Shown piece after piece: positions 44,893 to 52,471 of a stretch of DNA of 64,000 nt. Position numbers and translations under genes: made by a program. Source of the stretch: Emcibacteraceae bacterium (GTDB lineage: Bacteria > Pseudomonadota > Alphaproteobacteria > Sphingomonadales > Emcibacteraceae); NCBI GenBank assembly GCA_021774795.1, contig JAJFIR010000048.1, positions 101,073 to 165,072 of the forward strand. Direction: 5' to 3'. The notes under the pieces were generated by a model. It did not search any database and was not told the DNA's origin. It saw only the letters and a program-made list of their open reading frames with translations. Position 1 is the first letter of the stretch. Each line of letters begins with the position of its first letter.

Positions 44893-45983
44893 ATTTTAAG
44901 TTTGATATAGCGATCATTGGTGGTGGTATCATGGGGTGTGAGACGGCCCTTCGCCTTACCGAAGGTGGAATGCGGGTTGTGGTATTGGAACAGGGGGATA
45001 TTGGTCAAGGTGCCTCAGGTGTCAATGCGGGGACACTATCGATGCAGATAAAGCGAGTTAAGTTGATGCCTTACGCCATAAAGGGGCATGCTATCTGGGA
45101 AAAGCTGGGGGAAATAATTGGTTTTCATAAAACGGGTGGTTATACGCTCGCGTTTAATGACCGGGAAGCGGAGTTGCTGAAAGAACGTATGATGTTAAAG
45201 AAAGAAGCGGGGGCCAACATTTCATTTGTTTCGTTAAATCAGCTTAAGGAAAAAGAGCCAAATTTAGCCAATAAAGTCGTTGCGGCAAGTTACTGCCCCG
45301 ATGATGGCTACGCAAATTCTTCGCTGACAGGGTATTATTACCGTACTCGTATGGAAAATGCGGGAATAAATTACGTTGAAAAATTCAAAGTAACCAACAT
45401 CAGACAAACATCGGACGGGTATGAGGTATCTTCCGGTGAAAATCTTATAATTGCCAAACGAGTTCTGCTTGCGTGCGGTGGGTGGATGAAAGATGTTGCA
45501 GCGATGATTGGCGAAGAACTACCGATCCGCGCCAGAATAAATACGGTTTCTGTAACCGAACGCGCCCCAAAATTAATGAGCACTGTAATTGGCCATGCAA
45601 CGGGGCTGCTAACCATGAAACAAAAACCAAACGGTACGGTCCTAATCGGTGGTGGCTGGCAGGGAAAGGGAACACCCGAAGAAGGACGAGGAACCGTAGC
45701 GACAGATAGTTTGATACCGAACCTACAGTTGGCCAAATATGCGGTGCCGAAACTTTCAAATGTACGAATTGTCCGTTCATGGACCGGATTTGAAGCAAAT
45801 GTCCCTGACTTTTATCCGCTCGCCGGGGCACTCCCCAATAAAGAAAACTTGTATGTTTTAGGGTGTGTGAGAGGCGGTTATACCATTGGACCCTATATTT
45901 CGCGCCTCATGGGAGATTTTATACTTGGTGAAGAGCCGGAAATGCCACTTTTTGATCCCTCGCGGTCATTTGAAAGCGCATAA
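44889..45983 (+). CDS. FAD-dependent amine/amino-acid dehydrogenase subunit (DAO fold, HcnC-like)
   Basis: A 364-residue DAO-family flavoprotein with the N-terminal IGGGIMGCETA and a GQGASGVNAGTLS segment. The C-terminal RSWTGFEANVPDFYPLAG resembles the catalytic end of D-amino acid/glycine oxidases. It is the substrate-oxidising subunit of the trimeric dehydrogenase; D-amino acids, cis-4-hydroxy-D-proline, opines or glycine are the known substrates of relatives. The true substrate is unknown. Confidence 0.9.
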   Translation: MNFKFDIAIIGGGIMGCETALRLTEGGMRVVVLEQGDIGQGASGVNAGTLSMQIKRVKLMPYAIKGHAIWEKLGEIIGFHKTGGYTLAFNDREAELLKERMMLKKEAGANISFVSLNQLKEKEPNLANKVVAASYCPDDGYANSSLTGYYYRTRMENAGINYVEKFKVTNIRQTSDGYEVSSGENLIIAKRVLLACGGWMKDVAAMIGEELPIRARINTVSVTERAPKLMSTVIGHATGLLTMKQKPNGTVLIGGGWQGKGTPEEGRGTVATDSLIPNLQLAKYAVPKLSNVRIVRSWTGFEANVPDFYPLAGALPNKENLYVLGCVRGGYTIGPYISRLMGDFILGEEPEMPLFDPSRSFESA

Positions 45984-46006
45984 TAATTAATAAACAGGAA
46001 GAAGAA

Positions 46007-46777
46007 ATGAGTAAAAAAGTATTAAGTGGAAAAGTGGCGGTGATAACCGGCGGTGGATCAGGAATTGGTGAAGCATGCGCTGATATGTTTGCCGAAAATG
46101 GCGCACATGTGGTGGTCGCAGGCCGAAGCTTGGAAACCATTTCAAAGGTGGCGACAAGAAACAACGGCACCGCCATAGTTTGTGATGTTGCGAAATTCGA
46201 AGATGTGCAAGTGCTTTTTACTAAAACCAAATCAATCGGTGGGAGTGTAGATATTCTTGTCAATAATGCAGGCATCCCGGGGCCGGTATCACCGATTGCA
46301 GAAGTTAATGTGGACCAATGGCGTAAATGTGCAGAAATAAATTTGTTTGGTGCAATGTACTGCATGCGTGAAGCGGCAAGAATTATGTGTGAACAAAATT
46401 CTGGATCGATCATTAATATGTCGTCATTAATGGGTATTCAGGGCTATCCGATGCGCTCTGCATATACCGCAACGAAATTTGCGCTTGTGGGGATGACAGA
46501 AGCCGTTGCGAGGGAAGTCGGCCCTTTTAATGTACGTGTTAATGCGCTGCTTCCCGGGGCTGTGTCTGGGGAGAATATGGATAGAATTTTAGAACGCCGC
46601 GCAGAAGCAGAAGGCAGACCTGCTGCTGAGATAGAAAAAGAAAACTATACGGAGCCGGCCGCGTTAAAAAGATGGGTTGCACCTGAAGAAGTTGCAAAGG
46701 CAGCGTTATATTACGCTTCCGATGCATCAAGCGCAGTAACAGGGGATAAAATGAAAGTAGATTGCGGACGCTTTTAA
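46007..46777 (+). CDS. short-chain dehydrogenase/reductase
   Basis: A 256-residue SDR with cofactor-binding TGGGSGIG (14-21), the structural NNAG (86-89) and the active-site Ser near 139-140, Tyr153 and Lys157 (YTATK). Absence of an acidic residue late in strand two leaves the NAD/NADP choice open. It starts 23 bases after the dehydrogenase trio. Confidence 0.92.
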   Translation: MSKKVLSGKVAVITGGGSGIGEACADMFAENGAHVVVAGRSLETISKVATRNNGTAIVCDVAKFEDVQVLFTKTKSIGGSVDILVNNAGIPGPVSPIAEVNVDQWRKCAEINLFGAMYCMREAARIMCEQNSGSIINMSSLMGIQGYPMRSAYTATKFALVGMTEAVAREVGPFNVRVNALLPGAVSGENMDRILERRAEAEGRPAAEIEKENYTEPAALKRWVAPEEVAKAALYYASDASSAVTGDKMKVDCGRF

Positions 46778-46797
46778 TCATTCGAAGGAAACAAATT

Positions 46798-48495
46798 ATG
46801 TCAGATAAAAATAAGCTAACGAGACGAGATTTTTCAAAAGGGGTGGCGGCAACGGCGGCAGGAATATCAATCGCATCTGCGGTTGATATGGCAGAGGCGC
46901 AACAGGTGGGAAAGTCATCCGGGAAAAAAAACATCTTGATGATCGTTATGGATCAGGAAAGAGCATGGTCGACTTTGCCAAAAGGACTTCGCCTTCCCAT
47001 GCGAGAAAAGCTTGCCAAACAAAGCACCTCCTTTGATCAGTATCACATTGCTACTTTATCCTGTGCGCCTTCGCGTTCGGTAATTTACACGGGGCGTCAC
47101 GTCCAGCATACGACCATTTTTACCAATCCGGGATTGGGCGAAGGTGATCCTATTTTAAATACCGATGTAACACCGACCATCGGGCAGATGTTTAAAAGTT
47201 TAGGTTATAATACGGCTTATAAAGGGAAGTGGCATTTATCTGTGGTCAACGACGAAGACAATAGAAAAACATTAGTTCCGTTCGGTTTTGACGAATGGCA
47301 CAAAGGGGTGGATACAAATGGTAATGCTTATGAGGGTGCTGAAAAAGATAGAGAAACCTTAGCAGATGCGACTGATTATATTGACCGTCAAAAAGGGTCG
47401 GACAAACCATGGTTTTTGGCCGTTAATTTTGTAAATCCGCACGATATTATGTGGCTGGATGCTAATGGCAGGCAGGCGGCAACGCGGTTACGCCCCGGAT
47501 TGGTAAGTGAAATGAGGCCAGCCCAGGATAAGTATCCGTATAATCACGATTTTGGTTTTGATGTACCGGATAACTTTCGTGATGATCTTAGTAAAAAACC
47601 GGAAGCACAAATTGAATTTGTCAAACTGGGTCAATATTTTTACGGTGAACAGGATGTGAGTGATGGAGAGGCTTGCAAGAACGTTCTTAATTATTACGCG
47701 GCTTGTCTGGTCGATTCAGACAAGATCATCGGCGATTTGGTGCAATATGTTGATGATATGGGGCTGGGCGACGATACCATCGTTATCTTAACATCTGATC
47801 ATGGTGAAATGGGTGGATCACACGGACTGCGCCATAAAGGGCCGTTTATGTACCGCGAAAATTTAAACATTCCGCTGGTAATCAGGCATCCAGAAAGCAA
47901 AAGTGGTAAAAATTCCGACGCGTTAATGAGCGCAGTGGACTTAGCTCCGACCTTGCTCGGTCTTGTCGGTGTGGATAGTAAGAAAATATCGGAGGAACTA
48001 AAAGGAATTGATTATTCATCCTGTGTAACAGGTGGCGATCAGGAAAATAAGAGGGATGAATTACTGGTTTGTTTCAGTAATACGACACAGGGGAATTCGC
48101 GGCTGGAAAAAATTCGTATGTTGCAAAAAGAAGCGGAAAAACGCGGTGCCGATCCCGTTGAATTTAGTTATCCCGAAGATTTTATCCAGTTTGATACGCG
48201 CACTATGGGACGGGGGATAATTACCAAAAAATATAAATATTCCCGGTGGTTTGCACCCGGCGATCATCATATGCCGAAAAGCTGGACTTCATTGGTTGGT
48301 CGAAACGACCTTGAATTATACGACACTGAAAAAGACCCTTTGGAGCTTAATAATCTGGCGTTTACCCCGGAATCTAATCGAGATTTAATAATGGACTTAA
48401 ATAGGAGGCTAAATAAATTAATTGAGAATGAAGTCGGTGCGGATTTCGGAAGTCACCTTCCTGGTGATCATAGGATCTGGACTTCTGAACTATAG
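46798..48495 (+). CDS. Tat-exported sulfatase
   Basis: A 565-residue sulfatase; the ATG at 46798 (AAGGAA site) is preferred over a Met 12 codons earlier inside the SDR gene. A Tat signal (TRRDFSK) leads to the formylglycine signature CAPSR at Cys89. It has the S1 markers MDQERAW at the metal site, YKGKWHL, and LTSDHGEMGGSHG. Length and arrangement resemble choline-sulfatase or arylsulfatase groups. It ends the operon, implying that desulfation of a sulfated compound feeds the pathway (inference). Confidence 0.9.
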   Translation: MSDKNKLTRRDFSKGVAATAAGISIASAVDMAEAQQVGKSSGKKNILMIVMDQERAWSTLPKGLRLPMREKLAKQSTSFDQYHIATLSCAPSRSVIYTGRHVQHTTIFTNPGLGEGDPILNTDVTPTIGQMFKSLGYNTAYKGKWHLSVVNDEDNRKTLVPFGFDEWHKGVDTNGNAYEGAEKDRETLADATDYIDRQKGSDKPWFLAVNFVNPHDIMWLDANGRQAATRLRPGLVSEMRPAQDKYPYNHDFGFDVPDNFRDDLSKKPEAQIEFVKLGQYFYGEQDVSDGEACKNVLNYYAACLVDSDKIIGDLVQYVDDMGLGDDTIVILTSDHGEMGGSHGLRHKGPFMYRENLNIPLVIRHPESKSGKNSDALMSAVDLAPTLLGLVGVDSKKISEELKGIDYSSCVTGGDQENKRDELLVCFSNTTQGNSRLEKIRMLQKEAEKRGADPVEFSYPEDFIQFDTRTMGRGIITKKYKYSRWFAPGDHHMPKSWTSLVGRNDLELYDTEKDPLELNNLAFTPESNRDLIMDLNRRLNKLIENEVGADFGSHLPGDHRIWTSEL

Positions 48496-48497
48496 GG

Positions 48498-48532
48498 CTG
48501 ATCGCCACCTGCGAGTAGCAAGCGGCGATCAG
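48498..48532. terminator. hairpin terminator candidate after the sulfatase operon
   Basis: CTGATCGCC (48498-48506) pairs perfectly with GGCGATCAG (48524-48532) around a 17-base loop, two bases after the sulfatase stop. There is no long T-run, so termination may be partial. It lies between convergent genes. Confidence 0.5.
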
Positions 48533-48536
48533 AAAA

Positions 48537-48980
48537 TTATCTATATAGATCTCTTGTGATAATCACAATTGGTCGTTGAAACTTATGGTAGTTATTTAGA
48601 CGTCTCAAGCGGCGAATTTTTCTCTTTAGTTTTTTGTTTTTCGCCTTAATATAACGCCTGTTTGGGGCATAATGTCTTGAGTTATCGTAATATCTTTGAT
48701 TGTTATAATACCGGCGGTTATCATAACGCCTTTGATTGTTATAATACCTGCGGTCATCATAACGTTTATTTCCCGCATATTGTTTACCTCTACGAGGTTC
48801 CATGATAACGACCCGATCGTTTCTTCCAGGGTTTTCATAGGAATAACGGGGTCCATCTACAACAATTTGTGAGCCTCTGTTATTATGTTGACCACGTTCT
48901 TTGGCATTTAATGGTCCTGCGATTGTCAGGCTGACGGCTATCGCCGTAATCCAAGTAACAAGCTTTGTATTATTTTTCAT
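48537..48980 (-). CDS. secreted Tyr/Arg/Asn-rich repeat protein
   Basis: A 147-residue protein with a signal peptide (residues 1-26, ending NAKE). The mature part is dominated by Arg, Tyr and Asn with a tandem 12-residue repeat like NQRRYDNRRYYN, encoded by a 36-base repeat (48695-48766). A basic helical end (LKRKIRRLRR) precedes the C-terminus. It resembles small RcnB-like or cationic envelope proteins in composition, not by domain. No function proposed. Confidence 0.65.
   Translation of the reverse strand: MKNNTKLVTWITAIAVSLTIAGPLNAKERGQHNNRGSQIVVDGPRYSYENPGRNDRVVIMEPRRGKQYAGNKRYDDRRYYNNQRRYDNRRYYNNQRYYDNSRHYAPNRRYIKAKNKKLKRKIRRLRRLNNYHKFQRPIVIITRDLYR
48695..48766. repeat. two 36-base coding repeats
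   Basis: Units 48695-48730 and 48731-48766 share the first 18 bases exactly and most of the rest; they encode the 12-residue repeat of the Tyr/Arg-rich protein. Confidence 0.75.
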
Positions 48981-49172
48981 TTTCGGTCTCCTACTTTGTT
49001 GTTGATTTCACCAGTTGGGAACCCTTTTCACATTTTGAATATAAACGCTGCGTTGTGAACAAGTCCTGAATATCACTTACATGAGCCGTTCATCTATAAG
49101 GCAGGATTAAGGCTTGATAGGATTTAATCAAAAGGTTAGGCTCAGATTACAATCAGGATAAGGGTGCAATAT

Positions 49173-50492
49173 ATGTCTGATGACATGAGCGAAGATAAAA
49201 AAATTGGTTTATGGGGCGTAGTATTTACCATCGTTGGTTTCGTCGTTGGTGTTTCCATATTTATATTACCCGCCGAATTATATGATAAAGCGGGGCCTGC
49301 GGTTCTTTTGGCTTATGCCATTGCAGGATCCATGGCCATCGTAACATGTATTGCGACAGCCCAAATAGGGACGTTAATGCCGGCAGAAGGTGGTACATTT
49401 GTTGCGATTACCCGTTTGCTATCCCCGTTTTTTGGGTTTTTAGCAGTATGGGTATTGCTTGCTGCGGTAGTTCTTGTGAACGCATTTATCGGTTACGGGT
49501 TCGCGGATTATTTCGTTTATTTTGTGCCGGGGGCGAATAAGACTTTGGTCGCAGCATCTGTTATTATGTTTTTTGGACTGGTTAATATTTTTGGTTCCAG
49601 TTTGGTTGTGAGGTTTCAAGCTGCTTTGGTGATCTTTTTCCTTATCATGCTTTCAATTTTTATCGTCACGGGCTTACCGCATTTTGAGACAAAAAACCTT
49701 TCGCCATTTATACCAAATGGTTCAAATTCAGTGATACTTGCTGCAACTATTGGTTATTTTTCATTTGCCGGTTTTATATCACTTCTGGAATTTGGGGGCG
49801 AGATAAAAAAACCGACCATCAATATCCCTATTGGCTTAGGTATAAGCTTTATTATTGTGTTCGCCTCATATGGTGGCGTATCACTCATTCTTAGCGGGAT
49901 TGATGCCGGAATAGATTTTAAATCAGTGACCACACCGGTGATGGAAGTTGCAAAAACATTCTTTCCAAACTGGTTATTAAGCGCATTGGTTGTTTCTATC
50001 ATCGCCGCCGCTGCGACAACGATAAATGGCCTTATTCTTGGTTATTCGAGAGATATATTCGTGCTTGCAAAAGCGGATTTATTACCTGCATTTCTTACAA
50101 AAGTTTCTCCAAAATATGGAACACCGTCGGGATCAATTATTGCATATACTTTGCTGAGCGTAGCAGCCGTATTAGTGGGTAGCGGAATTGGACAATATGC
50201 GCTTGTGGCAGTACTTGGATTATTATTGCAGCAATTATTCATCGCCATCGGGTTATTCCGTGTGCCGCAGGTTATGGGCGATGAATATGAAAATGCGGAA
50301 TTTAAATTGCCAAAATCATTACTTTATGTGGTTTCGGTCTTACTTTTTGTTATATCTGCATCTTTTATCATTATGAATGTGATGAATGAACCGTTCTTCG
50401 GTGTGCTCATTATTGGTGTGCTTGGAGCCGGCACAATCTATTATTACTTAACGTCAAAAATAAGAACCAAATATGAAAATATCAGCAACTGA
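49173..50492 (+). CDS. APC-superfamily amino acid permease
   Basis: A 439-residue inner-membrane transporter with 11-12 hydrophobic helices and a G-rich first helix (VVGVSIF, about 23-29) typical of APC permeases. The ATG at 49173 (AAGG nine bases upstream) is chosen over a GTG at 49164. It probably imports an amino acid or amine. Its last 20 bases overlap the start of the PhyH gene, an unusually long overlap suggesting translational coupling. Confidence 0.87.
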   Translation: MSDDMSEDKKIGLWGVVFTIVGFVVGVSIFILPAELYDKAGPAVLLAYAIAGSMAIVTCIATAQIGTLMPAEGGTFVAITRLLSPFFGFLAVWVLLAAVVLVNAFIGYGFADYFVYFVPGANKTLVAASVIMFFGLVNIFGSSLVVRFQAALVIFFLIMLSIFIVTGLPHFETKNLSPFIPNGSNSVILAATIGYFSFAGFISLLEFGGEIKKPTINIPIGLGISFIIVFASYGGVSLILSGIDAGIDFKSVTTPVMEVAKTFFPNWLLSALVVSIIAAAATTINGLILGYSRDIFVLAKADLLPAFLTKVSPKYGTPSGSIIAYTLLSVAAVLVGSGIGQYALVAVLGLLLQQLFIAIGLFRVPQVMGDEYENAEFKLPKSLLYVVSVLLFVISASFIIMNVMNEPFFGVLIIGVLGAGTIYYYLTSKIRTKYENISN

Positions 50493-51276
50493 AAAAGAAA
50501 CATATTTCCGCGATGGAGTGGTCAAAATCAGTGGGGCATTCGACCCAAAATGGGTTGATTTCCTGCGGAAAGCAACAGAAGAGAGCTTAAAGAATCCGGG
50601 AAAGATGGCTGAGGAATATGGTGACGATGAAAAATCAACACGTTTTTTTGGCGATCAGTTTGTTTGGATTAGAAATGGTGATTTCAAGAAGTTTATTTTG
50701 GAAAGCGAAGCTGCGGCAATAGCCGGTGAATTGATGGGGTCAAACAAGATTAACATGTTCTTTGATCATTTGCTTGTAAAGGAGCCGGGTGCAGTTGAGC
50801 CAACGCCTTGGCATCAAGATGGCCCCTATTGGAAAGTTAGAGGTGAACAAGTTTGCTCAATCTGGTTTGCAATGGATAATGTGACAGAAGCAACGGGCGG
50901 CGTTAGATATGTAAAAGGGTCTCATAATACCGGTATTCGTTACCGTCCACAAAGCTTTAGTGGTGACGGTAATGACGTCTACGATGGAGGTGGCCTTCAA
51001 ACTATGCCAGATATTGATGCAACGGTCTCATCAGATGATATTATATGCTATGATCTTAACCCTGGTGACTGTCTTATTCACCATGCCAACACAATCCACG
51101 GCGCAAGAGGAAATGCTGCGTCAAACACACGTCGTCGCGGTTACGCGACGCGCTGGACCGGGGATGATGTTTGCTGGGATCCACGGGAAGGGACGGCAGA
51201 CGTTTTGTATGATCCGGATATTGAACCGGGCGGACCGCTTGATTGTGATTTGTTTCCTGTTGTATGGAAGCGATAA
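50473..51276 (+). CDS. phytanoyl-CoA dioxygenase (PhyH)-family Fe(II)/2OG oxygenase
   Basis: A 267-residue non-haem iron oxygenase. Iron ligands H114 and D116 (TPWHQDGP) and H209 (TIHG), with Arg in the following NTRRRGYATRW to bind 2-oxoglutarate. Coupled to the permease upstream, it may hydroxylate the imported amine or amino acid; ectoine hydroxylase belongs to this family. The substrate is not shown by sequence. Confidence 0.88.
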   Translation: MKISATEKETYFRDGVVKISGAFDPKWVDFLRKATEESLKNPGKMAEEYGDDEKSTRFFGDQFVWIRNGDFKKFILESEAAAIAGELMGSNKINMFFDHLLVKEPGAVEPTPWHQDGPYWKVRGEQVCSIWFAMDNVTEATGGVRYVKGSHNTGIRYRPQSFSGDGNDVYDGGGLQTMPDIDATVSSDDIICYDLNPGDCLIHHANTIHGARGNAASNTRRRGYATRWTGDDVCWDPREGTADVLYDPDIEPGGPLDCDLFPVVWKR

Positions 51277-51295
51277 TTATACTTAATTATTTATC

Positions 51296-51841
51296 TTATT
51301 TTTCCTCTGTAATGACCATGAGTTTGTGCATCGAAGTTATCTTATCAGGCTCGATTTCGAGCTCAAAATATTGTTCATTTAAATTTTTACCCCACTGATT
51401 CCCCGACGCCTGGTGTGTCAATTTAAAACCGGCTTTTTCATATAGATATCGTGCCGCATTTAAACCTTCGAATGTCCATAATCCTATTTTAGCGTATCCA
51501 TAGTTTTTGCAATGTTCAACAGCGGCGTTAACTAGTCTTCCGCCCAAGCCTAGCCCGTTGAGCGTTTCGGAAAGTATGAACCATCTTATATGGGCGCGTT
51601 CTGGGCTTTTCTCGTCGCATTGAATTACAATCGAACCTTCGATTTCCCCATTATAAGAGATGAGCCATATACCATCACGTGTATTATCGAATTTTTTGAT
51701 AAAATTCATCAAGCCGTCATGTACCTGATCTACGAAAACATCGCCTAGATTATGATGTTTGGTATAATATTCCCGGTGCAATTCCGTGATTCTGGGAACC
51801 ACACCGGGAACAGGATTGTTTATTAGTGTTGCCACATTCAT
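51296..51841 (-). CDS. GNAT-family N-acetyltransferase
   Basis: A 181-residue acetyltransferase with the acetyl-CoA pyrophosphate loop LNGLGLGGRLV (a Q/RxxGxG/A-type motif) and the C-terminal GLNAARYLYEKAGF typical of GNATs. Cytosolic; the acceptor is unknown. It follows the repeat lipoprotein gene by seven bases and is probably cotranscribed. Confidence 0.85.
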   Translation of the reverse strand: MNVATLINNPVPGVVPRITELHREYYTKHHNLGDVFVDQVHDGLMNFIKKFDNTRDGIWLISYNGEIEGSIVIQCDEKSPERAHIRWFILSETLNGLGLGGRLVNAAVEHCKNYGYAKIGLWTFEGLNAARYLYEKAGFKLTHQASGNQWGKNLNEQYFELEIEPDKITSMHKLMVITEEK

Positions 51842-51848
51842 GAAGCAA

Positions 51849-52238
51849 TTACATAGGAGGAGTTACATTAAGTTCACCGGCTTTTTCTTTTGCCGCTTCC
51901 ATCGCGTTTGCGCCTTCTTCTTTTACTTCTTCAACCATTTCGCCAGCGCTTTCCATAGCGTCATCTGCCATTTCGCCAGCACTTTCCATAGCATCATCGG
52001 CCATTTCACCAGCAGCTTCAGTCATTTCGCCCACTTTTTCTGTGGCGTCATCCATCATTTCGCTAGCGTTTTCCTCAGCATTTTCCATAGTGGAGTTCAT
52101 GGATGATGATGCATCCTCGGTCATTGATGAATCCGGTGCCATGGCGGCGGTATTGTCGCTGCTGTCACCGCATGCAGATAAACTTAATAGTGCAACGATC
52201 GCTGCAGCTGTTGATAATAGTGTAGTTTTTTTTGTCAT
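51849..52238 (-). CDS. repeat-rich acidic lipoprotein
   Basis: A 129-residue protein from the ATG at 52238 (AAGAAG site; a longer upstream frame lacks a signal). A lipobox SLSAC is followed by a Ser/Asp/Met/Ala-rich linker and an 11-residue amphipathic repeat, GEMADDAMESA, in two near-perfect copies flanked by degenerate ones. Such helical 11-mers resemble LEA/apolipoprotein-type stress proteins. Encoded by 33-base DNA repeats. Function unknown. Confidence 0.7.
   Translation of the reverse strand: MTKKTTLLSTAAAIVALLSLSACGDSSDNTAAMAPDSSMTEDASSSMNSTMENAEENASEMMDDATEKVGEMTEAAGEMADDAMESAGEMADDAMESAGEMVEEVKEEGANAMEAAKEKAGELNVTPPM
51941..52006. repeat. two 33-base coding repeats
   Basis: Units 51941-51973 and 51974-52006 differ at only a few wobble positions and encode tandem GEMADDAMESA-type 11-mers in the lipoprotein gene. 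Flanking copies are degenerate. Confidence 0.8.
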
Positions 52239-52471
52239 AATAACTTCTTTCCCATATAGCGAACCGTGGTGGTTTGCTTTTATTATAAATAGTGCGGATA
52301 TATTATACGATAAATTATGGCAATGATGTGGTAAAATTATTTTTATAAATAATCTATTAAAAACAAACACATAGCAATAAGAAGTTCGACTTAGTAAAAT
52401 GTTTAGTAAATTGAAATACACTTTATTCGTTAAATTGATCGTAATTAGACGCGCCGGAGAACGAAAAATCT

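Noticed and set aside
48695..48766. 36-base repeats as a CRISPR-like or intergenic repeat array
   Set aside because: Only two units without spacers, lying in frame inside a protein gene.
49018..49054. EcfG-type promoter (GGAAC and CGTT)
   Set aside because: The two words are 28 bases apart, not the 16-18 required.
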